From contig UZAE01012048.1 of assembly GCA_900617975.1 (NCBI GenBank), positions 1-54,583 on the forward strand: 54,583 nucleotides of DNA, read 5' to 3'. The DNA comes from Rodentolepis nana (taxonomy: Eukaryota; Platyhelminthes; Cestoda; Cyclophyllidea; Hymenolepididae). The position numbers and the translations under genes are program-made. The notes beneath the pieces were generated by a model, which ran no database searches, was not told the origin of the DNA, and worked only from the letters and a program-made list of their open reading frames with translations. Shown here in pieces: positions 13,001 through 28,000 of the stretch; positions within the stretch are counted from its first letter, which is position 1; each line of letters begins with the position of its first letter.

Positions 13001-16000
13001 AAATTGTAAAAAGGGCGTGTGGAGGCCAGATGCGAGGGGCTCCCACCCCAAAATGAGAGGTTAAAGGAGAAAGGTGAGATAGGCGTGCTTTTTGTTTCTT
13101 GGTTGCGTTCGTGCGTAGGAGTTTGTGTGAGCGGGAAGACTGGGCGGGGAACGACGCAGACTTGACGTGACAGAACCAGCAGTAGCAGCAAATGCAGAAG
13201 AAATGCGCTTCCGCTTTGCGTTCATTTTTCCGAGGTGAGTGGAGATAGAACTGTTGGGGGGGGGGGGGGGGGGGGGGGAGGGGGGGGGGGGGGGGAAAAA
13301 AAAAANNNNNNNNNNNNNNNNNNNNNNNNNNNNNNNNNNNNNNNNNNNNNNNNNNNNNNNNNNNCCCTCTCCCCCCCCCCCCCCCCTCCCTCCCTCCCTC
13401 TTCTCATGTGGGTTAGTAATTAGTGCAGTGGCGTCTTTTTTCCTTCTCTTCTGCTTGCACATCAGGGGAATAAAATTCTCTAAACTCTACTGGTTTACTC
13501 TCCTATATATATATATATCTCCCTTCTCCCCCTCCTCCGCTTTTCTTTCATTCGTGGAAAGAAATGAGAGGCGAAATTATGAACTTTTGCAATTTTGAGA
13601 AGTGGTGGAGAAATACACAACCGAAAGAGTAACGGAAATGAAGAAAAAGTGAGTTTAATGGGCTGGCGCGACCCCTCTCCTCCACCCCCCGCCTTCCTCC
13701 AAGACAACAATTAGAACATTTTTGAGAAAAATCCGACTTGAAATTTGTTCAAGATATTCAAAAAGTGCAAATTTTGTTTAGACATCCGTAAGGAACTACT
13801 GGGTGGTCGCAGTAAATATAATGAAAAGAATTGAAGCAATTATTAGTGAGTGATTAAGAGTATTAGCTTATTATTTTCTTTCCTAGTACCAGCCATATCA
13901 AGTAACAACAAAAAAGCCTCTTGAAGTCCCTTTCTTTTAACAATCACCTTCAGTGAAAGTGTTCGAGTGTCCATCCGCCCAGGAACAATAAGTAACAATG
14001 ACCTCCACTTAAAAGAGACACGAATGACTGTAAAGTCAGTCAGCAGAACGCTCTCTTCTACATCGATTTCAGATTCCGTGTGGGTCTCACAAGATCAACA
14101 GTCAACAGTTTTTCCGGCTGGTTTGTAAAGAGGTAAAAATTCCTAATTACATAAACCAGATATCAGAAATAGCTACACATAGGATAGAATTATGTGATGT
14201 GTATTTTCGTTATAAGTAAATTGACACATTATAACTATGGAGCATATAAGAGATTAATGAAATAACATTAGTGATATGATTTAGCAGATCACAATTATGG
14301 TCTAAAAAAGTCGATTTGTGAAACAACGAAAGCAGTTGCGATGAAAGCAACCAGAGTAGAGCTCCCTTCGAGTCCACTAAACTGTGTCCTTTGAATTACT
14401 TTGCTCTTGTCTCCCTCAACTCCCAATTTGTGCCATCAAGCCCTTTTTAACACTAGTAATAATCATTTCCCACTTTTCCGCGTGATTTTGGAAACAGGGC
14501 TTTGAACTGGGCAAAACTTATAAGTAACCGCAAGCGTGAATGAATACCACCAATAAGCACAGTTAAAAAATGACCAAAACAGAAGTGAAACTTAGCTGGT
14601 GGTGTGTAATCACGCCTAGCCTACGTAGACAATGCCTCATCAATTAGACAGTATTATGGTTTTGTAGTGGCTAAATAATTGTGCCTATCATCAAGATATT
14701 GGCGCTGCAAAGTCCATATTTTCTCACAGACAAACTTGAGGTGCAGAAGAGGTGTGTGCGCGCGCGTGTGTGTGTGTGTGTGTGCAGACAATAGTAGTTG
14801 CTGTCGAGGAGATGGCAGACAAAATGAATTATGGTCAATCTTGCGAATCACAAATACAGGCTTCCGTATGTGCTGCCCCTATGTGTGAAGAGTATCCGCC
14901 TATTTGCAGAAAAATAGTAATGCTAACGCAGATTGACATTTGCTGACACAATCTGCCAGGGTAGGTTTGTGAAAACTGTGTGTAAGATCACGAAATTACA
15001 CTGACAACAGATCACCGAGAAAATCCACTACTCTAATGCGTCAGCCAACATTATTAGACTTATTTAAAACGAAGTCTAAGTGCTAGAAAAATGTGAATAC
15101 AGAATATAAAATACATGTTGGCCATTTAGATTGGAACCTTTATATTCAATGGGATAAATAGTTGATTTCAAAGAACAAAATGTAATTTTTTATTTCCATT
15201 CAAAAGACATCATATTTTCGATATTTTCTATTTGACTTATTTAAGGTCTTATTGCATTTATTTCGTAGAACCTTAAGACACATTGGAATCATAGACTAAT
15301 CATATTATTGGCAATTAAACAATATTAAAAACACTGAAGTACTTGTAGAAAAGGAAACCTCTAGACAACTTTAGTAAGTTAAAAATTTAAATATGAGAAA
15401 GAGATAAATGTATCATTGTCATTCGCATTTTGTCACAGTTAACTATCAAATGCTCCAATGGGACCTGTGATCTATCTTCAAGCAATACATCATTCTCCTT
15501 ATGTTTCCAGAAATGGAACTCCTTGAATGGGAGGGAGAGAGAGAGAGAGCAAAGCAGGATTGGAACTAACCAGTCTACTAAACATCAAAATAATCAGCAA
15601 TAGGGAGAGAGAGAGTTTTGTTGGTAGAGACGAAAAAAAACATCGTTTGGTATTAGTGTAAGCAGAGGAAACTGTGAGATGTCCCACGCTAGCGAGTTGG
15701 TTTGTCTGTCGGAACGTGGGGAACAGAGGAAAAAAGTCAAGGAGAGTGGGATGGAGGAAGGGGGAAAGAGAAGTCGACTGTGGAGAAAGAGAATAAAAAG
15801 TGAAGTCAAAAATCAAGCTGCTCAAACACGAGTCGAGCACGCATGCTCAAAATCTTTCCCCGTTGGGATGCGATAAGGCTTTTCTTTTCCCCTTAGTGTT
15901 GACAAGATAAAAATCCATTCTTGTTGGGATAATTTTGTCCCGTAAAGAGTTATAGGAAATCGTGCTTATATTGGTCTCTCTCTCTCTCAGTTTATATCAC

Positions 16001-19000
16001 TCAAATATTCTTCCCAATTACTACTAGGGAATTTAAAGTTGATGAAAGTACTGCTCTGAGAGCAAGGACTTAGAGCAATTCCTCGCAAGTGAGGGCTTCC
16101 AGAGAAATATTCACGTTTTTGGCCTCTACTTAATATACGAATAATTACGAGACAGCTCAACTAAGCCATTCCTTACTCAGATCTTTTAGTCTACTCTGTG
16201 AACTTTTCACAAATTATTACTGTTCTACATTCGAAATTATATTAAAATTAAATTTCATCTAATGACTACTTAGAATGTTATGTTTTTGCACTGCTAGTGG
16301 GAACCAAAGTCATTAACGGAAAAGAATGCCATTAAGAATTCCCTTGTTTGAGATCATACCTTATAAATGCGAGTCCAGTGGAAACAGGCAAATACCTTAG
16401 AACTTTCCTGGAAAGAAACTCCAATTCTGCCATCCTATTAGTAAAATTTTGCCAGTACGGTTGGCTAACCCGTATGACACTCCTGATTCCGCAGAGGGGC
16501 AAATTAACAACCTCGGCGTCACCAGCGTAGCTCGAACCCCCAACAAAGCTCAATTCTGCTACTGGATATTTAAAATAAGTATGGTGTACAACGCATATTG
16601 GTCAGTGGAGTGGGCATTTCAGGAAGGGGTCACCATCTTGATGTATGGCTTTGGAGAGACCAATACATTAGAAACATAGTCAATCATTCATAAAGCACAA
16701 ATGCAAGCAGTAAAGGTCTCCTAGACCCTTCATTTATAATTGATGCCGCCTAGGGTGTAACCAGCAAAGGACCACCAACAATTGGAAAGTGAGGAAACCC
16801 AGTAGGAGAAATGAGAGTCCACCAAATCTCGAGGGAGAAAAAGGGAAGAGAAACTAGAGGAAACCGCGGAAGCACAATTATGAAGAAAGCAAGTGTCGGT
16901 GTGTCAGAATTAGTGTGAATTAAAGTTGCGCGTATGTATTCTCTTGTCGGCTAATTTCGCTATTGGCCAAAATAGTCACAGGCTTGAGCTCACTACTGGC
17001 CAGGCATAAAATCTCTTCGAAGTTGCGAAGAATTTCATTTTACTTTATCATTTATCGGAATTTTATTTGACCTTGTTAACCGCCATCTTGAGGCACGATT
17101 TGTGAGACACTTCCTTCTAGTGAGGTCCTTAACCTAGCACTACATTTACATTTAAAATGAGCCGACAATGCAACCGAGTGTGCAATAGTATGCGAAGATG
17201 CACAATGGTCGTAGTAGGACTATTTCTGTACATATACCTCGTCTTTATCAACAAATGGCGTTTTAAGATAAATCGTCTCTAAAGTATTCTCCTAAAGTTA
17301 GGTAAACATCTTAATCGAAAGGCATTAAGGGTTATAGTACTTTACTACAAAACAACTGAGAGGGCTTTTTTAAGCTTAAAACTGGGTTGTTTAGAAAAGA
17401 GTTTGTAATATTAGTTAGATACTTACTTGCAGCATTGAATAATTCGGAATGCAAGGCAGAAGAAGATGACGTTGAACAGGGGGAGAGAGCATCGAGAGCA
17501 GGATTTCCGCTGCTAATATTTCCAAGTGAAGCTCCAGGACCTCCAGCTGCTGAAGTAGTGGAAGGTGTCAAAGAGGACCCTGATGTAGAGGAATTTGAAG
17601 TGGCGGAGTTGGAAGAAGGTCGCTGAGCTTGCTGATGAAGGAGTCGCTGTTGTTGATGATGTTGAAGTGCAGAAAAGTCATAGAAATTCGATGCCGGTGA
17701 GGGAGGTGGCGCTCCCATAAATCCGCCAAAAGATCCGATCATTCCTGGTGGAAGAAGTCCCCCATACATTCGGCTTGTCTTCTCCATCTATGTTAGGAAA
17801 TGAAACATCTCAAGTCCAAGTCTATTTAAAAGCAATGTGCCAAAAATGCCAACTAATATTGGAAGACTTAGTCGAAATATATACTTCCTAACAACTGTTG
17901 CGAGCTTAGCTCTCGTATCCGTCAATCTAGTTTTGTAGATTTAAGCTCAATTGTTGAGATGTTAGTGTAACGCTGACGCAATTACCAGAGATTGTAAGAT
18001 CGAAGCTCATTAATGCACATCCAGTGAAATAAGTGAACATCCGGACCAATTACATCTGACAAACAAATTGTCCATAAAAACAACTTCAGGCTAAATCGGC
18101 CCTACCTAAGTTAAAAAATTGAACGTGGGAAACATGAACAACATGGCTGACACCTAATAATTGTGCCAAAACCATGGAATATACTTGGCAACTCACAGTC
18201 TTTCCGAAACCTCTGACAAACCATGAGAACTTGAGAACAGGCACCATATGCGTTAGATTCTACTTCAAGTTAAAATGCCAAAAATGCGCCAATTCGTGTT
18301 TGAAATTGAGGCGAGTAATGAAATAATGACAATAGCATCTAGACTTATAGATCGACTAGGCAGAGATGAACTAATGACATTTCATAGTTAGTGAATTGGA
18401 TGTTCACTAATGTGCCTCTTATAGTCAGAATAGTTATTGGGACATACATTTAATTCAAAAAGATGGGAATCTTATTCTTAGGCTGTCTCTCTTTCATCCG
18501 TACACTTAATCGTGCTTCGAAATCACATTGAAAGAAAAGGGGAGATACATTTCAAAAGACCAAAACAGATGAGTTTCTGTTCATACCACCACCTAGTGGC
18601 AAATTTTTGTCACGATTTTGCTTAACTAAAGTGCAAACAAATTTAAACTTGCGCGCCTATTCGATCGCACGCATTGCAATTTGTGAGAAAGGGAGGCAGG
18701 CAGGCAGAAGGCAGGGAGTGTGGAGAGGATGAATGAGCGAGAACGCGAGGGAGAGAGAGAGAGAGAGGAGGTGTGAATCTTAATTGCAAAAAGCCTGCAG
18801 TCATGTTGAGAGAGAGCGAGAACACAACACATTGCTGTTGTTTTTTCAAAGTATGTTTCAAATTTGCTTAATTAAATAAAAAAATCTGCTAGAACCGGTT
18901 GTTCTCTGCTAATTTATTCCGTAAACTTGTCAATCAATGCCAACTCATTCTATTAACAAAGCTATTAAAACTTCCTCCTGAATATTACATTGGTACCATA

Positions 19001-22000
19001 CTTTGATGCAGGCTTATTGATGATGACGGTGATCAATACCCACGATTACGAGAGGAAGAATCCCTTTTTAATCTGAGATGGAAGTGTATAAAGATATGCA
19101 AACCATTGATGACCTAATTAATATGGAGTAAAGGCAGTTATCGAACATCATCCGACGTTATTAAAACCCGGGAGCTTTGGTATATTAACTTCGTTTCAAC
19201 TGCTAGTTACCTGACCTTTAGAAATAGACCAAATATGAAGTTGTTGATGAACCGTCCAAAACAAAAAAAGTTGGCAATACACCCTGGATTCTGCGAATGT
19301 GAATCCCCTTCGAAAGTGTGGAATGCATTCCGCAATTTGGATAATAGAACAGTAGCACAAGAGGCTGGCAAGATACGAGAAAACTTTATGGCGATACACA
19401 TGGACACAAGCATATAAAGAGTCAAGAAATATTTTATTCCTACACGAATTATTATTTGCCAAATATAGTATGCAAAAGCCCTGTTCTCCAAGGAAGAAAA
19501 AGAAGAAAGGAAGGTGGAAAAAGAGGTTTGCAAAAAAACTCCTCTACGACGTTTGAATCTAAACGTCCACATCTGTGTATAGCCTTGGCTTAATTCTTTC
19601 CACTAGGCACTAAGTATGGGCATCGATAAATAAATCAACGTTGAACCAAATCAGCTTCTTTCCCGTTAAGAGTTACTGATTCTATAAGCTCATTAGCATT
19701 AGCCCATTTGAGTATCTCGGTACAGGACTAACTTAATAATACTATTTGAGGTTTAAAACAACATATAAAAGTTACCTCCATTAATTTTTACTCAGAAGGT
19801 AAGGAAAGTCTAAGCAACCTCAGTTCTGAAATGACCTCTTTACTTATCGGAATACTGCGTGAATACAATTTACTTTTTCGCCATCATCAAAGCGAATGGT
19901 CTCACATAGCACAATGAAACTCTATGGAAACAGAAGTGGGCGAAAGTTATTACATTTTTGAATTAACATGTTAATAAAATGCCTTATATTGCAAAAATTA
20001 GCCATCCCAACACTTTCAGTGCTTGAAATCTACGTTACCAACCTTTGGAAGAATAAAGATGAAACAAAGTGACAAAACCAAGCTTAATTAAATAATCGGT
20101 CAATAAGCCCAAAGATATCATGGACAAACATTTCCACATTAATGGAGGGGAAAATCACCAAATTTTAAACTGAACTCAAATATGGAATAAAAAATATAAT
20201 TATTTAAACTATAGGAAATTTCGGAATGGTTGTTCCTTTTAAATCTTTCTTTTTATGACAGTAAGAAAAAAATACGAAATAAGCATTTGCAATCAGTTGT
20301 TGAAATTTCTTCTTTTGAAGCAAAACATGACGAATTACAATTTCTAATTTGATATAGATTTAGACGTAACCCTGAGTAGAAACTAATTAGATTAGCGACT
20401 TTCATCTTCTAGCATCTGGCTTTTTCGAGGTTGCAGAAATGCTAAGTGTAAAGTTGATAGAAATGTTGTTCGGGTGAGATGGATGGGTACATTGACCTGG
20501 TCATCAGGTCTATTAATCATGCGGGAAGAGAGGGGGGGGGAGGGGAATTAAGAGTGGATCGAGGCTAATAGCATTCCCACAAATGTCACAACTAACCGAA
20601 TACCCGAACGGGGGAAAGAGTGAGAGCATTAATCAAACGCTTCTCGGACGCTCCGACCCACCTGCATTCATGGGCATGCTACGCAGTAGCACTAATAGCC
20701 TCTATTCGTGTTTTCACATCATAGCATTCAATGGACTTTTTTGAGAACTGGACACACATTCAATACGTGGTCAGTTTGATCGATTGGATCGCATCCCAGG
20801 TGCTTAACACTCGCCCTCCACTGAGGCTGAGTTACACATGTCAAATACTCTTAGAAAATCTCTTTGAGGGGGGGAGGGGGGGAGGCAGACCAATTTTCCA
20901 TGTCACTCAGTTTATTCACAGAGTTAGTTCCGTAAAATCGTTAACTTTCTTTATTTTTCCGAAGTTATAAGAGGCGATTCTGGAATTAATAAGACTCCAG
21001 GGTTCAGATATCAACTTCTGTGTTTTCGGAATAGAATATTTATCAATTTGAGCCCTAAAGGTCTATGAAAAACTCGAACCTAAGCTTGCACAATTCTATA
21101 GTGCCAAGACGTCAAGACAGTCAACAAGTTGACTGGGCTGTCATGGCTAAAATAGACAACAATGTCAATTCTTCCCTCTAAAGTCCGAATTTATTTCCTT
21201 AAGGGGATTCTAGTGAATGCAGTAAATTATGTGAATGTTTTAACACTATTGATGGTAACTTTTGATTCACCTATAAAGGGACTTTCAGTAATAAATTCTC
21301 GGCTGCCTCAGGTCTTTAAAAATATAAGAGTGGCTGAAACACCATAAAGCAGAATGTTATTTCCAGCATTGGCAGTGGATTCAACGGAAGTCCCTTTAAT
21401 AGACTTTTAGAAAAAAGTACCAAAATATACTCTGTCGAATAGGATAGAGCAAACATATTACTATACAAAGAATAGCTCTTTGCCATTATTCCATCTACGT
21501 AAACATGAACGAATATTCCTATGCTATAGCACAACTCCCTTCAATCTCTTTTAGCAAGCTCCAGATTTCATATTATTATTGCGGATAGTTGCTCATATCA
21601 TATGGATTCGAAAGTGAGCAGAAAAAATAGTTCACCATTCGGAGTTACAAATTCGTAAAAAAACAACACCTCGAGTCCTTCTCCCAAAGAAACACTCCAT
21701 GGTACTTGAGCACCATCTAAATAGTCTTTATAGGAAATGTACCTCCAAAAAGTACCTAATCAAAATACTCACAAATTGTATTTAATAAAATCATAAGCAA
21801 TAACGTAAAGAAAATAGTTTCAAGAGAACTTATATTTGACAAGATGCAAATGACATTAAGAGGGTGTACACTAACTGATTAGTAAGGAAGGAGGCCTTAA
21901 TGGATGTATGTAAGAAGCATGAAGACCTATGGGTATCCATTAGTGAGTGCATAGAGATGGGAAAGTGGTACACGAATATGCTATGGGCCCGAAGCTAATA

Positions 22001-25000
22001 GACTCCGGTTACAAGCACTGTCATCTCAAATAGCCCTCACTGAGATGATTGCTGGCCTATTTTCTTCCTCCTCTTCCCACGCATCCCTTCCCTCACCCTC
22101 TAATTGTAATTGCCCTCACTCTTGTCGTCGCCATCAAATATCGTCGTGAAATGCGCTTTCTACCAAATGCATGTTTTAATTACTCTGTTAAATGGCATAA
22201 ATCTCTCTATGTCCATTCATCATTTCAATATTTCCTCTTTTGCACGTGTCGCTATTCGCCTCCACACTCGTATTTTCACTTAGTATTTCAATAAACAACG
22301 CCATCTACTTACAAAGCAACTATAAAAATAATTTCAGCTTTTCATTGAGAAACAATCCAACCAATAGGATGATAAAAATAAACTAAAAAAATATGAGGGT
22401 AGAATCGTGCTTCCTTTGATGTTTGTGTTGCACAACATTTACCAAATGGGGAACTCCTGTCCGAAATGAAAGCTTCAATGCTTGTTGGTTTTTTTCAATC
22501 AAGAATAGTCAAAAATGTCATCTCATTTCCGCTTACAGTCCAGTATTTGAGAGGGAAAATTAGCCTTCGATGAGATTCGGCATCCTTTAGCAGGTGACAT
22601 GACAAGTTGGTAAAGTTTTTTTCCTGTCTTGTTATGAATACACATAACCCTAAACCTATTTCTATTAAAATCCTCGGAAATTGCAGCACTACTCTAAGAA
22701 AAATGACGAGATGAAAGCTGGAAAGTGGGAACTTATTTCCCAACCCCGTATTTTATTTATCAGGAATATGTTTACGATTTTTAATGCACCACCTTTCATA
22801 TTTGATAAAAAAACTATTATAAATTCTACACGTTGACTGAAACTTTTAAATGAAATTGTTACCTATGGTAACCAAATTACAATCATTTGTATGTTGTGAA
22901 GCGTTATGTGGACAATTAAACTTTATTTTCAACCACTAATATTATTCTGGAAGAGAAATAGCCTTAAAACGTTAACTTAAAGCAGGAACCCATAACCTCG
23001 CTTTCATTGAGTTTTCAACGCTTTTTTCATAAAATATGCTCATGGTTCAAAATATAAATACATGGGAAAGACTGAATGTTGGAAACTTGTGTGATATAAT
23101 AAATAGTACCGTAATTATTTTATTAATTGATGACTTCTGGTGCTATGTGATACAACCGGATCGATACCTCCAGTAGAAATTACAAAACTACCAAATTCTC
23201 CGATTGTTTAATCGGCCTTTCAGGAAAACGCTCTCTACCACTCCGTGTCCTACAGCGTTGGGGTGTTTAAGACCTATCTTCCATCAACTCGTGTGTATGT
23301 TCGCGAGAGATTTTTTTCCTTGAGAGATGACTCACAGAGCCAAAGAGAGACCAGCAGTTTGTTGGAAAGCTGTGGCAATGTATATGAATGCATGGCCTAC
23401 AAAATCACCACCACCAGCTACAATTTTAAGCATACCCTGATAGAAGTAAGCAAGTTACTACTAAGGCCGCTTTTGTTAATTCGATTCATTCAAAATCTTT
23501 AGGCCACCAAAACATCTACATTTCAATTGGATAGAGAGACCAGACACTGTGGAAGAGGTTTACAGACACACAAAGCCCTCTGCTGTGTCTACACCTCACA
23601 TAAGCAAATATACGTATAGCAATATCTCTGTCGAGCGAACTATATGACAAATACGGTGATAAATTAACATTGTGGCCGTGGCGGCGATTGTGTCGAGTGC
23701 CCGAATAAGCATGCGCAAGCATGCAGTTATAGTGGGCCTAGTTTGCAAATGGAAACATTAATCATGGCCGACCAATAGTCAACCCCCCCCCAACTCCAAA
23801 CGTCATTCACCCAATATGGTATGGAGCTGGATGTACTTGGTGGACAATGTCTCCATCGTGTCTACTTTTTGCTTCACTTCATTTTCAATTTGTGGATCTA
23901 GTTCCAACTCGCGTTTCACAAGGGAATTCGCATGTTGCAAAAATTTTGGTTCCTCATATTAACCACTTGTCTCGATTTTTGAGAAAATATTTATTTCTAG
24001 ATTGGTTCTCATTAATGAAGCATTGACCTTTTGAAAAACAGGGGTGAATGATGGACACGAACATTCAGAAAAAAGGATGGATCGGGAATTCTGATCACAG
24101 AGGTCGACTGCATCCCAGGCAGTTTGATTGATGTTCTCAGGATAATAGAAAGGAGGGAGGGTGTATATGAGGGGGAGGGGAGAATGATTCAGCGCAAATG
24201 GGGATAATTCTGCCGACTCATGCAAAATTGTTTTGATATGTGACGGACAACTGTGCGCTGTCTGACTTAAAACGATGCTTGACTGATTCATCCTTAGTAA
24301 GGCCTCTTTCATATTAGGCATCAGTACAAAAAAGCATTGATCGATTTAAAATTTGACAAATAACATCAACTTGGGTCTTCAGTCTCATGGCTTTTTTTCC
24401 GAACATCCAAGCAGATGCATCAAAGTATTGTCCAAATGTTAGAAAAAAACTACAAACGCCTCCTTATAAGCATGTAATCAGCCGCAATTAAGTTACTTCA
24501 AAATGGGCAAAATGGCCATTTCACTCCTGTGGGGACACACTAAGGAAAATGAATAAAAGCATTAAAGTGTTTAGAAATATGAATAGTTACTAGACTTAAA
24601 TGCTTAAAAAGTAGGACAGTTTACTCGTTCCGGTTATATATTTACAAAAAGGCATTTATAAATGAATGAGCACTTTACGTAAAACTGATTTTGTTACCTC
24701 ATACTAACTTTGCGTCGATATGTTGACGGAAATAAGCAACATGAGCAAATTAAGATTCAAAAGACTTTACAACCACCTTTGTTATTTTCACTGTGTGTGT
24801 CCATAGGAATTGAATCCATGCCACAGAAGAGCATATTACCACTACACACAGTACAAATCGCACGTTTTCTGTAGCTCTCAAAGTGTCTTGTACAAGTTTG
24901 TGAAATAGACAATTCCAGAAAAGTAGATGATTGACGAATCTTCGAACCTTATGCGGCAGCCAAGACTACCCCACCTCCCCCCTCCAACATAACGACTATC

Positions 25001-28000
25001 AGAAAAGAGGTAAACATTCATTTGCTCGCCACACTTGGACCTTTGACATAAACACCTTCATCAAAAGGCAATTGAGATCGATTTGTGTCCAGAAGCAATG
25101 AAGTAAACGACCATGTAATTGTTACCTACTAGGTAAATTGATCATTATTATTTTTGAGCACTAAATTTCACCCTACTATTGAAGGTAAAAATGTTCAAAC
25201 CCAGAGCAGACTGAAATTTACGGTTAAGCGCTTAAACTTCACCGATATCAATTCTAGTCCACTGGATATAGATCGCGCAGTAGGAATTTTAATGAGGAGC
25301 AAAAATAAAAAAACTACCCAAGCTCTTGATTGAATCAGATGCCCCGTTAGTAATAGAATAACCAAGCACTTACACCTAAAGGGTGTCAGCTAATTGAATA
25401 GAATGAGGATTCGGGTGCCACGGTACCAACTCTACAAATGTCACAAAGAAGAGAGGAGGAAAGCAGAACAAAAGTCATCATTACTAGACCAAATGTGTGG
25501 TGAGACGAGAAATGGATTTTCTACGACACCCATTCCATGCGATAAACAAAGCCGTAGTTGAATCTTTGGAAATTTCGTTAATTCATTTGGTGGGATGCAC
25601 GTTGAAACCTGGAATAGTTCATTACAAAGTAGTACAACCGAGAGAAGCCGTTACAGACGAAGTTCATTGCTGTCAGCAATTGTGAGAAGACTGCGTCAGA
25701 TTTATTTAACAGAAAGAAGGCAATTCATCAACTTGACCATACTCGGCCGCAAACAAAAAGCAAGATTTTGGAAGATTCTAGCATATCCTCAAATTCGCCA
25801 GACTGATAAACAGCCTTTCACGTCCATAGAAAAGGACTCAAAAAGAACCATGAATGAAAAATGAGTTTTACAAAAAATTGGAACAAAAGTCAACAAGGAC
25901 AATGGGAAACAGTATATTATAGAGCATCATATACATATTTTTTAAATAAATAATACTCCAACGTTACTTTGAATAATCGATTTCTAATTGGAAGCCCAAG
26001 TACTAAAATGGAGTTAGCATAAGATGTCACCGAGATGGAGGCAGCTGTAACTCCTTCTCAGAGCACGTTCATTTTCTCAAGCTCTGCCACCCAAAGTGTG
26101 TTAATGAGCTCACACAACAAATGAAGTTTAGTGCTGGCAAATTAGTGTGATAACATACACACACACACACACATAGTAATACCAAAATCTGCCAGTTAGG
26201 AGCAGCAGGTTTGTACTGACGTGTTTGACAAGATCCTCAGAGAATGAATGAGTGAGAATTACCACGACTGTAACAGCATTAAAAAAAAACTCGAAAACAT
26301 AGCATACTATATGCTTACATATGTTTCCAAATTTGACGCAAAACTGGTCTATTTTCTTAAATAGAGATATGTGAATGAATGAGATGGCAATGTCGAGAAC
26401 AGTGAGAAATTTCTGTGATAGACATAGCTCAAAGACGTGGTCACAATTCGGGTCAATTGCGTGTGAATAGTCACTTTCTCGCACCCCCCCCCCCCCCCCC
26501 CACCTTCCTCCCAATAAGAGGCCTTAGTGATGACAATGACAACTACGATGAATGCTTGGAGAAGGATGAACTACAGAAATAAGAAAAGATGAGAGAACGT
26601 GGACATTCACCTTGTTTACTTTATTATTAATTCCAGTGCCTTGTTATTTGATAACACATGTCACTGCCTAAAGTTGCGCTTCGATACGTCATTGATCAAA
26701 GTGCGACAACTCTGGCATCAATAGCATAGCAAGAGCGAGACATCATCTGTTGGAAGTGGCAGTAGTGTTGCTAAAAATTTTATGACATCCTGTTTAAATT
26801 AGCATGTTGACAATCAAGACGCCAAGTTTCTTTTGCGTCATGTTACAGATTTTCCTTTTACTAGCTCAACTACTCAGTCTGGAAGGTAGTTACGAAAATT
26901 ATAACACTGATAACACTCGACTTAGAACTCTCTCCATAATACACAGCAAAATGCTCTCCTTAGGAATACTTTCCCTCATATTTATGAACTATGGAAAGCT
27001 AGTTTGGGGAACTTTTCTGAGAAATGCCAGGACTAGCACTCTTTCTGCATTATAAAGACTTCGCTTTCAGATCACAATGAACAGACTCTCCGCTTTCCTA
27101 TTCTAAAACATACCGAGTCTTCAAACGCTAAAGAAGATTAGAAAATCTACAGCATACCCAGTTAAGGCCAATTAATCAAGACAAGAGAATTCTTGGCTTG
27201 ATCGGACTGTCATGACTAAAACAGCCAATAAGGATAACTCCCGTCTCAAAGCGTAATTACCCTCTCAATGGGATTAAAAGAAACACTGGAGTGCATAATG
27301 CTTACTGGCATTTTAAATAAACAAATAAACCTATCGTGCTATAGAAACTGCTCATCTTTAATTATTTTCTGTAGATTAATATCTCCTGCGTTTCTGCTTT
27401 CTAGTAATTCATAAAATAATAATAATAATAATAATAATAGTGATCCCCAATTCCATTAAAAGAACATTTTTTCAGCGCTGATCTTGGGAAGAAACTGCAA
27501 CAATTGACCCTCTATGGCGCAAAAAAACATTCTACGACCCTATGCATTGACTCGACTTAATTAGGGAAGTTTTCTATTCCGTCTGACGGGTGGGTGCCGA
27601 TAGACCTCGCAAGCGCGATCTTCGACATGGAAGGTGAGCACATTGGTCACTGCACCACAGACAAGCTTTAATACAAGAAAGTTGAAAAAATCTGTGCATT
27701 GTTTGGGAAAGGTTCAGGTATCCAGTCATGTCTTTAAATTAATACTCACGTAAGCCGAGTTAAATATTCAAACTGTTAAGTTAGACTAAAAGCAGGACAT
27801 TTTTAATGAAACATAAATCAACAGTGAAATAACCTATAAACCAAGGAATTCAATCATCTTGTATTAAAAAAGAACTTGCATTGAGCTTTGCTTTTAGATA
27901 AGTAGGAAACTGGATTCAAAATGGAATTAATGGAATAATGTAAAATAAACTAAAGTATAAGTAGGAGATATGATTTCTTAAAGAACAAGAGAAGTTAAAA

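Larger units (their letters stand above)
8002..17426 (-). other. TCF/LEF intron 4 (9.4 kb)
   Basis: Large intron with GTAAGT donor. It contains microsatellites (GA at 11000, CAC at 12405, AC at 12860, GT at 14765, GA at 15535), C-runs at about 12549-12583, the assembly gap at 13306-13364 flanked by poly-G and poly-C, and a GC-richer stretch about 12940-13240. No coding exon recognised. Confidence 0.75.

Noticed and set aside
13222..13598. ORFs through the N gap with poly-Gly or poly-Pro
   Set aside because: Produced by homopolymers and Ns; not coding.
19196..19572. Overlapping minus-strand ORFs of 88 and 121 codons
   Set aside because: Inside intron 3, no domain, no splice logic linking them to TCF.
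26128..26514. 128-codon minus-strand ORF starting in poly-Gly
   Set aside because: Begins in the C18 run and ends in an AC repeat; no recognisable protein.
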